The position numbers and the translations under genes were made by a program. The notes beneath the pieces were generated by a model, which was given only the letters and a program-made list of their open reading frames with translations, made no database searches and was not told the origin of the DNA. Below, one piece after another: positions 7,319 to 14,853 of a stretch of 34,235 bases of DNA. Every line of letters begins with the position of its first letter. Positions within the stretch are counted from its first letter, which is position 1. This stretch comes from Pseudomonas sp. Lineage in GTDB: Bacteria > Pseudomonadota > Gammaproteobacteria > Pseudomonadales > Pseudomonadaceae. Location: contig NZ_JASLGE010000022.1 of the NCBI RefSeq assembly GCF_030150285.1, positions 1 through 34,235 of the forward strand, given 5' to 3'.

Positions 7319-8203
7319 ATGACATTGCCCACGCCGCTCTCGGGTATTAACCAGCCGCTAAAGGGCATTCTGCTGATTGTGACAGCCACTGCGCTGTTCT
7401 CCAGCCACGATGCGCTGTCCAAGTACTTGAGTGGTTTATACCCGGTGGTAATGGTGGTGTGGGCGCGTTATCTGGTGCATACCCTGTTGATGGCGGGTAT
7501 TTTCCTGCCGCAGGCCGGGCTGGGTGTCTTACGCAGTAAACGACCTTTGCTCCAGGTGATGCGGGCGATTTGCCTATTGGGCTCCGGGCTGTTTTTCACC
7601 TTCGGGCTGCTCTATATCCCCCTGGCAGAAAATACCGCGGTTAACTTCCTGGCCCCGTTGCTGGTGGCGGCCCTGTCGGGCCCGCTGCTGGGCGAAAAGG
7701 TATCGCCCGGCCAATGGGTGGCGGTGATCTGCGGGTTTGCGGGCGTGGTGGTGATCATTCACCCGGGCGGTGAACTGTTCACCCCGGCGATCTTGCTGCC
7801 GATGGCGGCGGCGTTGTGCTTTAGCTGCTACCAGATCCTCACGCGCAAACTCAGCCTGTACGACACCCCGACCACCAGCAACTTTTTTGCCGGCTTGTTC
7901 AACGCCCTGGTCATGAGTGCGTTGGTGCCTTTTTTCTGGCAAACCCCGACGCTGGTGCATGGCCTGGAAATGCTTGCGTTGGGCACGTTAGGCATGACAG
8001 CGCACCTGCTGCTGACCCAATCGTTCCGTCTGGCGGCCCCGGCGCTGCTGGCTCCGTTCAGCTACTGCCAAATCGTGTTCTCGGGCTTGTTGGGCTGGTT
8101 GCTCTTCAACCACACCCCAGACATGACCACGCGCATTGGCATCGCCATTATCTGCGTGAGCGGGCTGGCAGCGGCTTGGCAGCAGCGCAAGAGAAAGGGG
8201 TGA
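7319..8203 (+). CDS. EamA/DMT-superfamily transporter
   Basis: This 294-residue inner-membrane protein is made of two EamA repeats, with about ten hydrophobic helices and short loops. DMT carriers move metabolites such as amino acids, sugars or aromatics, in or out. An ATG at 7307 is possible, but GAGG at 7309-7312 favours the ATG at 7319. It follows the TIM-barrel gene by 66 nt and ends before a REP-like hairpin and a terminator, so it is probably the last gene of the IclR-controlled operon and may carry its substrate or product. Confidence 0.85.
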   Translation: MTLPTPLSGINQPLKGILLIVTATALFSSHDALSKYLSGLYPVVMVVWARYLVHTLLMAGIFLPQAGLGVLRSKRPLLQVMRAICLLGSGLFFTFGLLYIPLAENTAVNFLAPLLVAALSGPLLGEKVSPGQWVAVICGFAGVVVIIHPGGELFTPAILLPMAAALCFSCYQILTRKLSLYDTPTTSNFFAGLFNALVMSALVPFFWQTPTLVHGLEMLALGTLGMTAHLLLTQSFRLAAPALLAPFSYCQIVFSGLLGWLLFNHTPDMTTRIGIAIICVSGLAAAWQQRKRKG

Positions 8204-8252
8204 TGAGAGAGCGATAGACGCCGAACCCTGCGGGCTTATCGCCTATCCATTA

Positions 8253-8278
8253 CAGACCGTAAGCGTGCTTGCGATCTG
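8253..8278. repeat. REP-like palindrome
   Basis: A 26-bp near-perfect palindrome runs from CAGACCG to its partner GCGATCTG, with one mismatch and one G-T pair. Its GTAAGC..GCTTGCGATC core is a degenerate relative of the other REP elements in this window. It lies between convergent genes. Confidence 0.6.
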
Positions 8279-8290
8279 TTGGCGGTGCAC

Positions 8291-8322
8291 AAAGGCCCCT
8301 CTCCCGAAGGAGAAGGGCCTTT
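8291..8322. terminator. Bidirectional rho-independent terminator
   Basis: A 14-bp stem beginning AAAGGCCC and ending GGGCCTTT, with a CGAA loop and one mismatch, separates the convergent EamA and MFS genes. Confidence 0.88.
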
Positions 8323-8340
8323 GCGTACTCTGGGTTGAAC

Positions 8341-9672
8341 TCAGACCTGCGGGATTTTGCGCGGGGCCATGAAGTACATCCATGTCAGGGCAATGAAGTA
8401 CATCAGCGGAATCATGGTGAACAACACGGTGTAGTTGTTGTTGGTGACGGTCAGCACATAACCCACGATTTGCGTCATGAACATGCCGCCGATGGCCGCA
8501 CACATACCGCCAAAGCCGAACACGGTAGCCATCATGTGTTTAGGCGTGTAGTCCATCACCATGCTCCACACGTTGGCCGTCCACGCCTGGTGTGCACCGA
8601 GTGCCAAAGAGATAGCCGCCACGGCGAGCCACAATTCGCTGGTACCCGCTGCCATCACTACGCCGATGATGCACAGCGCGCACAGCAGCATCGACACCAG
8701 CCGCGCCTTGACGGCGGCCATGCCACGGTTGATCAGCATCGAGGACAGAATGCCGCCGCCCACACTGCCGAAGTCGGCGGTAATGTAGATGATGATCAAC
8801 GGGATGCCCATTTGCGTCACGCTGATGCCCAGGTTGTATTGCTGGTTCAGAAACGGCGGTAGCCAGTACAGGTAGAACCAGAACACCGGTGCGGTAATCG
8901 AGTACGCCAGCGCAAACGCCCATGTGCCGCGCATCTTGAGGATGGTGGAGAAAGTGACCGGCTTGTCTTCGGGCTCTTTTTCTTGCTGGATGTAGGCAAT
9001 TTCTTCCTTGCTTACAGTTGGGTGATCTTCAGGGTTGTAGTACTTCAAGCCCCAGAAAATCAGCCATACACCGCCCAGTGCGGCCATGCCCATAAACGCG
9101 GCCTGCCAGCCCCACACATGCAACACCAGGGGCAGCAGCATCGGGGTAAACATGGCACCTACGTTGGTGCCCGCGTTGAAAATACCGGTGGCGACTGCGC
9201 GCTCTTTGGCGGGGAACCACAGGCGGGTGGTTTTCACACAGGCCGGGTAGTTGGCAGCCTCCGTGAGCCCGAGAATAAAGCGGCACACCATAAAGCCTAC
9301 GGCCGACGTTGCCAGACCATGCGCACCGGTTGCCAGGCTCCACAACAGAACGGCGAAAAAGAAGACCCGTTTGACGCCAACCCGGTCGATCAGGCGACCT
9401 TGCAGCACAAAGCCGATGGCGTAACCCACCTGAAACCAGAAGTTGATGTTGGCGTAGTCCATCGCCGTCCAGCTCATTTCTTTAGCCAGAATCGGTTGCA
9501 TCACGCCCAGGGCAGCGCGATCGATGTAGTTCAGGGTGGTGGCGAAAAAAACCAGTGCGAGCATGCCCCAACGGGTCTTGCCCATGGCCATGGCTCCACG
9601 GAAACGGCCGCCAAAACCAGCGCCAGGTGCGCTCTGGGCAGAAGCTGCCCGGTTAGTCTGAGAAGGGATCAT
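8341..9672 (-). CDS. MFS transporter, anion:cation symporter type, likely hydroaromatic acid uptake
   Basis: This 443-residue, 12-helix major facilitator resembles the hexuronate/glucarate/galactonate (ACS) group. The N-terminal signature is FFATTLNYIDRAALGVMQPIL, a loop carries the RLIDRVGVKR motif, and RFILGLTEAANYPACVKTT follows. This group imports organic acids with protons. Its place divergent to quiC and next to a PcaR-like box suggests quinate, shikimate, dehydroshikimate or protocatechuate as substrate; this is inference. The ribosome site at the ATG chosen is weak. ATGs 28-30 codons in would drop an unconserved Ser/Ala-rich N-terminus, so the true start is uncertain. Confidence 0.85.
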   Translation of the reverse strand: MIPSQTNRAASAQSAPGAGFGGRFRGAMAMGKTRWGMLALVFFATTLNYIDRAALGVMQPILAKEMSWTAMDYANINFWFQVGYAIGFVLQGRLIDRVGVKRVFFFAVLLWSLATGAHGLATSAVGFMVCRFILGLTEAANYPACVKTTRLWFPAKERAVATGIFNAGTNVGAMFTPMLLPLVLHVWGWQAAFMGMAALGGVWLIFWGLKYYNPEDHPTVSKEEIAYIQQEKEPEDKPVTFSTILKMRGTWAFALAYSITAPVFWFYLYWLPPFLNQQYNLGISVTQMGIPLIIIYITADFGSVGGGILSSMLINRGMAAVKARLVSMLLCALCIIGVVMAAGTSELWLAVAAISLALGAHQAWTANVWSMVMDYTPKHMMATVFGFGGMCAAIGGMFMTQIVGYVLTVTNNNYTVLFTMIPLMYFIALTWMYFMAPRKIPQV

Positions 9673-9875
9673 GGTTATTTACCCGTCCATAGAGAGGCCG
9701 GGCACCGTTCAGGCGACATCGATAAGCAGAACGACAAAACAGTAAGTGCGAGCATGAGCGGTTACCCGTTTTTTTTTATTGGAGTTGTTGTGTGGTGTGC
9801 GGCGTTTGAGGTGCGCAGTACGGAAAGAATGGTGGCGACTGGGTAAAAAATCGTCAATTCGCCATAGGGCATAGT

Positions 9876-9890
9876 GTTCGATAATCGCAC
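9876..9890 (+). promoter_or_regulatory. PcaR-type operator box
   Basis: GTTCGATAATCGCAC equals the 15-bp sequence reported (from memory) as the PcaR site in Pseudomonas putida pca promoters. PcaR is not encoded in the window. Its presence here would tie quiC, and possibly the MFS gene, to the beta-ketoadipate signal. Confidence 0.65.
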
Positions 9891-9895
9891 GCAAA

Positions 9896-9909
9896 ACTAA
9901 CCGTTTAGT
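9896..9909. promoter_or_regulatory. Candidate TetR operator before quiC
   Basis: ACTAACCGTTTAGT is a 5-bp-arm inverted repeat. Read on the other strand with one flanking base on each side (TACTAAACGGTTAGTT) it matches TACTAACCAGTTAATA before aroQ (14105-14120), giving TACTAAMCRGTTARTW with M=A/C, R=A/G and W=A/T. The TetR gene after quiC is the natural candidate binder. Confidence 0.6.
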
Positions 9910-10002
9910 ACAGACTGGTTGCTCAATAATAGGACGCCCTTAATAATCAAGCTATATAGAAGTGCAGATGCGCGTAGATCTGGCCAATTCCGGGAGTGTG
10001 AA

Positions 10003-11913
10003 ATGAAGCGTTCAATTGCCACTGTTTCTTTGAGCGGCACCTTGCCGGAAAAGCTGGACGCCATAGCGGCCGCCGGTTTCGACGGGGTTGAGATCTTTGA
10101 AAACGACCTGCTTTATTACGACGGCAGCCCGCGAGAAGTGCGCCAGATGTGTGCAGACCTTGGTTTGGCCATCAGCCTTTTTCAGCCCTTTCGCGACTTT
10201 GAAGGCTGCCGCCGCGACCGGTTGGCCCGCAACCTTGACCGTGCCGAGCGCAAGTTCGACCTGATGCATGAGCTGGGCACCGACTTGGTGTTGGTGTGCA
10301 GTAACGCGTCGGCCGACGCGGTGGGTGACCGCCAGATTCTGCTCGATGACTTGAGCTTGCTGGCCGAGCGGGCCGCCGCGCGCGATGTGCGCATCGGTTA
10401 TGAAGCGCTGGCCTGGGGCCGTCATGTGAACACCTGGCAGCAGGTCTGGGACCTGGTGCGCGAGATCGATCACCCCAACCTCGGCGTGTTACTCGACAGC
10501 TTCCACACCTTGTCGCTCAAGGGCGACCCCAGCGCCATCGCGCAGATCCCCGGTGACAAGATCTTCTTTGTGCAAATGGCCGACGCGCCGATTCTGGCTA
10601 TGGATGTGTTGGAGTGGAGCCGCCATTTCCGCTGCTTCCCCGGGCAAGGCGAGTTCGATCTGCCGGGCTTTTTGGCCCCGATCATTCAGAGCGGTTACAC
10701 CGGCCCCTTGTCGCTGGAAATTTTCAACGACGGTTTCCGTGCTGCCCCGCCCCGGGCCAATGCCGCCGACGGCTTGCGTTCGTTGCTGTACCTCGAAGAG
10801 AAAACCCGTGAACGTCTGGCCCGCGAACAGGCCAGCGCGGCCACCCTTGAGCCGTTGTTTGCGCCACCCAAGGCCAGCCCGTACGACGGCATCGAGTTCC
10901 TGGAGTTTGCGGTTGATGAGAGCCAGGGGGCGCAATTGACCCATTGGCTTGAGCGTCTGGGCTTCAGCAAGGCGGGCCAGCACCGCTCGAAAAATGTCAG
11001 CCTGCTGCGCCAGGGCGACATCAACCTGATCCTGAATGCCGAACCCTATTCGTTTGCCCACAACTTTTTTGAAGCCCACGGGCCGTCCCTCTGCGCCACC
11101 GCCATCCGTGTGCAGGACAGCGCCAGCGCACTGGCCCGTGCGGTGGCTTACAAAGGCCAGCCCTATCGCGGCCTGGTGGGCCCCAATGAGTTGGAACTGG
11201 CTGCGGTGCGCGCACCGGATGGCAGCCTGATTTACCTGGTCGACCAGGACGCAGCCGGCAAGCCGCTGTACGAGTCTGATTTCAACCTGGTGCCGCCACA
11301 ACCCGTGCAGAACGGGCTCAAGCGCATTGACCACATGGCCATGGCCCTGCCGGCCGATAGCCTCGACAGTTGGGTGCTGTTCTACAAGAGCCTGCTGGAT
11401 TTCGAGGCGGACGACGAAGTGGTGCTGCCCGACCCTTATGGTCTGGTTAAAAGCCGTGCGTTGCGCAGCCGGTGCAGTTCGATTCGCTTGCCGCTCAATA
11501 TCTCCGAGAACCGCAACACTGCGATCTCGCACGCGCTGTCGAGTTATCGAGGCAGCGGCGTGCACCACATTGCTTTCGAGTGCGACGACCTGTTCGCACA
11601 AGTCAGCCGTGCCAAGGCGGCAGGCGTTCCGCTGCTGGATATTCCGCTCAACTACTATGACGACTTGGCCGCGCGCTTTGATTTCGACGACGAGTTCCTG
11701 AGTGAGCTGGCGTACTTCAACGTGCTGTACGACCGTGATGCGCAGGGCGGTGAACTGTTTCACGTGTACACCGAACCGTTTGAAGGGCGATTCTTCTTTG
11801 AGTTGCTGCAGCGTAAAAATGGCTACGTGGGTTACGGCGCGGCCAACGTGGCGGTGCGTCTGGCGGCCATGGCCAAATCGCGCAGCGGCGCGGTGCGCCA
11901 GGCCAAGTTGTAA
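10003..11913 (+). CDS. quiC: 3-Dehydroshikimate dehydratase fused to HPPD-like domain
   Basis: This 636-residue enzyme converts 3-dehydroshikimate to protocatechuate, linking quinate/shikimate breakdown to pcaHG. The N-terminal TIM barrel (about 1-280) carries metal ligands Glu134, Asp165, Gln191 and Glu239 plus His168, at the numbering I recall for the structurally solved P. putida QuiC1. The C-terminal half (about 295-625) is a two-module vicinal-oxygen-chelate region like 4-hydroxyphenylpyruvate dioxygenase. It has an apparent His (RIDHMAM), His (VHHIAF), Glu (FFFELLQR) metal triad; its role is unclear in the family. GGAG 6 nt before 10003 decides the start; a longer in-frame ORF from 9919 has no ribosome site. 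A PcaR-like box and a TetR-like palindrome lie upstream. Confidence 0.95.
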   Translation: MKRSIATVSLSGTLPEKLDAIAAAGFDGVEIFENDLLYYDGSPREVRQMCADLGLAISLFQPFRDFEGCRRDRLARNLDRAERKFDLMHELGTDLVLVCSNASADAVGDRQILLDDLSLLAERAAARDVRIGYEALAWGRHVNTWQQVWDLVREIDHPNLGVLLDSFHTLSLKGDPSAIAQIPGDKIFFVQMADAPILAMDVLEWSRHFRCFPGQGEFDLPGFLAPIIQSGYTGPLSLEIFNDGFRAAPPRANAADGLRSLLYLEEKTRERLAREQASAATLEPLFAPPKASPYDGIEFLEFAVDESQGAQLTHWLERLGFSKAGQHRSKNVSLLRQGDINLILNAEPYSFAHNFFEAHGPSLCATAIRVQDSASALARAVAYKGQPYRGLVGPNELELAAVRAPDGSLIYLVDQDAAGKPLYESDFNLVPPQPVQNGLKRIDHMAMALPADSLDSWVLFYKSLLDFEADDEVVLPDPYGLVKSRALRSRCSSIRLPLNISENRNTAISHALSSYRGSGVHHIAFECDDLFAQVSRAKAAGVPLLDIPLNYYDDLAARFDFDDEFLSELAYFNVLYDRDAQGGELFHVYTEPFEGRFFFELLQRKNGYVGYGAANVAVRLAAMAKSRSGAVRQAKL

Positions 11914-11984
11914 GCCCGGTGGCTTTCATCACCGCGCGTGGCAGCCCATAATCGCGGCCATTTCCTGATGGCCGTGAGGCTTTA

Positions 11985-12662
11985 ATGTCCCAGACTCCAG
12001 ACCCTGATAGCGGCACCCCGGTGCCGGTGCCCGCTGTGCGCAAAAGCCGTAAGAACAACCCGGAGAAAACCCGCGAGAACATTCTGCAAGAAGCCCTTGT
12101 AGAGTTCGTCGAGCAGGGGCTGGCGGGGGCCCGCGTGGATGCTATTGCAGAGCGTACCCGTACCTCCAAACGCATGATTTACTACTACTTCACCAGCAAG
12201 GAGCAGTTGTACGTCGAGGTGCTGGAGAAACTGTACGGCGAGATCCGCAGCACCGAAAGCCATCTGCACCTGGACGAGCTACCGCCCGAACAGGCGATTC
12301 GTCGGTTGGTGGAATTCACCTTTGATCACCACGATTTGAACGCTGACTTTGTGCGGATGGTGAGCGTTGAAAACATTCACAAGGGTGAATTCATCAAGCG
12401 TTCGGAAGGCATCAAAGCCTTGAACGACACCATTGTGCAGGTGCTGGAAGACATCCTGCGTCGCGGCGTGGAACAGCACATTTTTCGCCCGGGGTTGAAC
12501 CCCTTGGACGTTCACGTACTGGTCAGCTCGTTCTGTTTTTACCGGGTGTCGAACCGCTACACGGTGGGGGAAATCTTTCAGCTTGATTTGTCCGACGCGC
12601 AGGTCAAACAGCGCCATCGGCAGATGATCTGCGACTCGGTGGTGCGCTACCTGAAGGTCTGA
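11985..12662 (+). CDS. TetR-family repressor, probable regulator of the quiC/aroQ genes
   Basis: This 225-residue TetR protein has an N-terminal helix-turn-helix (about 25-70: TRENILQEALVEFVEQGL then TRTSKRMIYYYFTSKEQLY). An all-helical ligand domain follows. The basic, Pro-rich N-terminal tail is common in this group. TGAGG lies 5 nt before the ATG. It sits between quiC and the convergent aroQ-dehydrogenase pair; similar palindromes precede both quiC and aroQ, so it probably represses both until a hydroaromatic inducer binds. Effector identity is inference. Confidence 0.88.
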   Translation: MSQTPDPDSGTPVPVPAVRKSRKNNPEKTRENILQEALVEFVEQGLAGARVDAIAERTRTSKRMIYYYFTSKEQLYVEVLEKLYGEIRSTESHLHLDELPPEQAIRRLVEFTFDHHDLNADFVRMVSVENIHKGEFIKRSEGIKALNDTIVQVLEDILRRGVEQHIFRPGLNPLDVHVLVSSFCFYRVSNRYTVGEIFQLDLSDAQVKQRHRQMICDSVVRYLKV

Positions 12663-12668
12663 GCGGGG

Positions 12669-12705
12669 GCCGCCCCTTGGCGAGACACGTTCGCGAAGGG
12701 GCGGC
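12669..12705. terminator. Terminator-like hairpin between convergent genes
   Basis: A perfect 10-bp stem (GCCGCCCCTT / AAGGGGCGGC) with further partial pairing in the loop lies between the TetR gene and the shikimate dehydrogenase. It lacks a T-run, so it may be a REP-type or factor-assisted stop. Confidence 0.6.
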
Positions 12706-12728
12706 ACGCTGCCTCAGGCGAGCGGGCG

Positions 12729-13592
12729 TTAGCCATTCATCTCTTGAAAGTGCGCCAGCATGCGCGACGCATCGGCGGTTACGCCGCTGATCAGCTCAAA
12801 CGCCTTGACCGCTTGAAACACCGCCATGTTGCCGCCGTCCAATGTGCGGCACCCCAATGCCCGGGCCGTGCGCAGCAATTCGGTCTGCAGCGGGAAATAC
12901 ACGATTTCGGCGACCCACAACTGCGCGCGCAGTAATTCGGCGGGCACGGGCATGCCCGGCAATTTAGCCATGCCCATGGGCGTTGTATTGACCAGCCCGT
13001 CAGCCTTGGCCATCGCACTGGCCAGCTCGGTGCCAGCCTTGGCGCGGCCCCCTGAAAACTGTTGGTTGAGGTTGTCGGCCAGCGCTTGGGCGCGGCCGAT
13101 GTCGACATCAAAAATCTCCAGGCACTGCACGCCTTCTTCGAGCAAGGCCTGAGCCACGGCAGAGCCCGCGCCGCCTGCGCCCATCTGAATGACGTGCGCA
13201 ACGCGCACGCCGTTCAGGCCTCGGCGAAACCCTTCCGCGAACCCTAGGCAGTCCGTGTTGTGGCCGATGCGTTTGCCGTCTTTGAACACCACCGTGTTCA
13301 CCGCGCCAATACCGCGCGCCTGTGGCGACAGTTCATCCAGCCACTCCAGGATGCTTTGCTTGCACGGGTACGTGATGTTCAGGCCGCTGAACCCCATGCG
13401 TTCGGCCGCTGTCAGCAGGTCGGGCAGGGCGCTGGCTTCCAGGTGCAGGGTGTCCAGATCGATCAGTTGGTACAGGTAACGCAGCCCTTGAGCCTGCCCC
13501 TCGCGTTCATGCAGCGCCGGCGTGCGAGAGGCCTGGATGCCGGCCCCGATCAGCCCGGCCAGTACGGAGGTGGGAGCGGTTGCGGTCGACAT
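12729..13592 (-). CDS. Catabolic NAD-type shikimate/quinate dehydrogenase
   Basis: This 287-residue AroE-superfamily enzyme should oxidise quinate and/or shikimate to the 3-dehydro acids. The substrate motif is Ser22-Arg-Thr24-Pro instead of the SxS of biosynthetic AroE. Thr at this place is found in quinate-active enzymes such as that of Corynebacterium. Catalytic Lys78 (NITYPCKQ) and Asp114 (HNTD) are present. The cofactor loop has GAGGAG (138-143) followed by Asp162 (IFDVD) and lacks the NRT..R signature for NADP, pointing to NAD and thus a catabolic direction. The start at 13592 is preferred: AAAGG lies just before it, overlapping the end of aroQ 5 nt upstream. An upstream ATG at 13664 lies inside aroQ. 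Confidence 0.9.
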   Translation of the reverse strand: MSTATAPTSVLAGLIGAGIQASRTPALHEREGQAQGLRYLYQLIDLDTLHLEASALPDLLTAAERMGFSGLNITYPCKQSILEWLDELSPQARGIGAVNTVVFKDGKRIGHNTDCLGFAEGFRRGLNGVRVAHVIQMGAGGAGSAVAQALLEEGVQCLEIFDVDIGRAQALADNLNQQFSGGRAKAGTELASAMAKADGLVNTTPMGMAKLPGMPVPAELLRAQLWVAEIVYFPLQTELLRTARALGCRTLDGGNMAVFQAVKAFELISGVTADASRMLAHFQEMNG

Positions 13593-13597
13593 GGTGC

Positions 13598-14038
13598 TTA
13601 CCTTTTGAATTGTTGGCTGAGGTGTTCCAGCGCCAGGCGATACCCGTTGCTGCCAAAGCCGCACAGCACGGCCTGGGCAATACCGGACACAAACGAGTGA
13701 TGGCGGAAAGCTTCGCGGCTGTGGACGTTGGACAGGTGCACCTCGATCACCGGCAACTCGCTGGCGGCCAGCGCATCGCGGATGGCCACAGAGGTGTGGG
13801 TCCAGGCGGCCGGGTTGATCACAATAGCGGCGCAGCGCTGGCGGGCACCGTGAATCCAGTCCAGCATTTCGCCTTCGTGGTTGGTTTGGCGAAACTCCAC
13901 GGTGAGGTCGTGTTCACGGGCGGTGCGCCCACACAGGTCGGCAATATCCGCAAGGGTTTCGTGGCCATAAACACTGGGTTCGCGGCTGCCGAGCAGGTTG
14001 AGGTTCGGGCCGTTAAGCACCAGGACGATAGGGGGCAT
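13598..14038 (-). CDS. aroQ: Type II 3-dehydroquinate dehydratase
   Basis: This 146-residue enzyme interconverts 3-dehydroquinate and 3-dehydroshikimate. All key residues are at the standard positions: Arg19, Tyr24 (SVYG), and His101 (EVHLSN), with the NGPNLNLLG start. As the first gene of an operon with the catabolic dehydrogenase (5-nt gap), it is the catabolic copy rather than the biosynthetic one. An in-frame upstream ATG (14095) adds an unconserved tail; the ATG at 14038 gives the usual family length. The palindrome at 14105-14120 lies in its promoter region. Confidence 0.95.
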   Translation of the reverse strand: MPPIVLVLNGPNLNLLGSREPSVYGHETLADIADLCGRTAREHDLTVEFRQTNHEGEMLDWIHGARQRCAAIVINPAAWTHTSVAIRDALAASELPVIEVHLSNVHSREAFRHHSFVSGIAQAVLCGFGSNGYRLALEHLSQQFKR

Positions 14039-14104
14039 AAAAGGTAACTCTGGCTTGTTATTGTGGGGTCGCCCGGGCTTGGCCCAGGCGGTCACCTCAA
14101 ATTG

Positions 14105-14120
14105 TACTAACCAGTTAATA
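14105..14120. promoter_or_regulatory. Candidate TetR operator before aroQ
   Basis: TACTAACCAGTTAATA is an imperfect palindrome (12 of 16 positions symmetric) that matches the quiC-promoter site. Short arms AATTG (14100-14104) and CAATT (14125-14129) flank it symmetrically. Confidence 0.55.
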
Positions 14121-14206
14121 AGGTCAATTGCGAGGGCGAAGGTACGCGCGGGATTCGTCAGGAACTGGGCGTTTATCGAACGTTTCCTGAGGCGCGCCTA
14201 ATATCA

Positions 14207-14222
14207 ATTGAAAATCATTCGC
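14207..14222. promoter_or_regulatory. Fur-like box before the ECF sigma gene
   Basis: ATTGAAAATCATTCGC resembles the Fur consensus half (AATCATT conserved). It matches 14 of 16 bases with a site before the receptor gene (15955-15970). Iron repression of the signalling operon is expected for this gene set. Confidence 0.55.
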
Positions 14223-14272
14223 GACAAAAAGTAAGATGGCGGCCCTTTTCCTACGCGCTACATGGAGTCTGT

Positions 14273-14779
14273 TTGTCGGACATGGACCTCAAGGGCTTGT
14301 TTCTCAAGCATGCCAGTACCCTGCGCGGGTACTTGGCGCGCAAGGTGCAAGACCCGCAACTGGCCGCCGATCTGGTGCAGGAAAGTTTCCTGCGCATGGC
14401 CGAGCATGGGCGCAAACAGCACATCGACAACTCCCCCGGTTACCTCTACCGCACGGCGCGTAACCTGCTGGTGGACCATATCCGTCAGGAAACCCGGCGC
14501 AAGACCGACTCGGTGGCGCATGAAGACCTGGCGCAAATCGAGGATGAACTGGCAGGGCTGGAGGCACAGGCGATGGCCGAACAACAGCGCATGGCGCTAC
14601 AGCAGGCCCTGGCCGAGTTGCCGGAGCGTACTCGGGAGATATTCCGCCTTAACCGGATCGAAGGCATGACCCATGCCGAGGTCGCGCGGCACCTGGGCAT
14701 TTCCGACAGTTCGGTGCAAAAGCATCTGTCCAAAGCGCTGGCCTATGTCATGCAGCGCCTGCAAGCGCCTGATCAATGA
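14273..14779 (+). CDS. ECF sigma factor, FecI/HasI type
   Basis: This 168-residue extracytoplasmic-function sigma-70 factor has region 2 at about 10-75 (LVQESFLRMAEHG, then the RTARNLLVDHIRQETRR core-binding part). Region 4 is at about 105-160 (HLGISDSSVQKHLSKAL helix-turn-helix). It should direct RNA polymerase to the promoter of the downstream TonB receptor when the receptor signals ligand binding. The start is probably TTG at 14273, with GGAG 5 nt upstream; an internal ATG at 14282 is the alternative. Its stop overlaps an ATG of the next reading frame. A Fur-like box lies upstream. Confidence 0.9.
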   Translation: MSDMDLKGLFLKHASTLRGYLARKVQDPQLAADLVQESFLRMAEHGRKQHIDNSPGYLYRTARNLLVDHIRQETRRKTDSVAHEDLAQIEDELAGLEAQAMAEQQRMALQQALAELPERTREIFRLNRIEGMTHAEVARHLGISDSSVQKHLSKALAYVMQRLQAPDQ

Positions 14780-14853
14780 TCGACCCGCGGGTTACTGATA
14801 TTCGGCAGGTTAAACGTCACTGCTTATATACAACGAGAAATCGAGATTCACAC

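Larger units (their letters stand above)
9673..10002. other. Divergent control region between MFS gene and quiC
   Basis: This 330-bp gap holds the start regions of both genes. Seen in it are a 9-T run (9770-9778), a PcaR-type box (9876-9890) and a TetR-type palindrome (9896-9909). The quiC Shine-Dalgarno GGAG lies just before 10003. An upstream in-frame ATG at 9919 would place the operators close to translation, but it lacks a ribosome site. No gene is seen here. Confidence 0.7.

Noticed and set aside
9919..10002. Extended N-terminus of QuiC from the upstream ATG
   Set aside because: It has no ribosome site, the added residues are not conserved in QuiC, and GGAG lies right before the ATG at 10003.
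10489..11763. Long minus-strand open frame inside quiC
   Set aside because: It is antisense to a well-supported enzyme with all catalytic residues; the composition is typical of a shadow frame.
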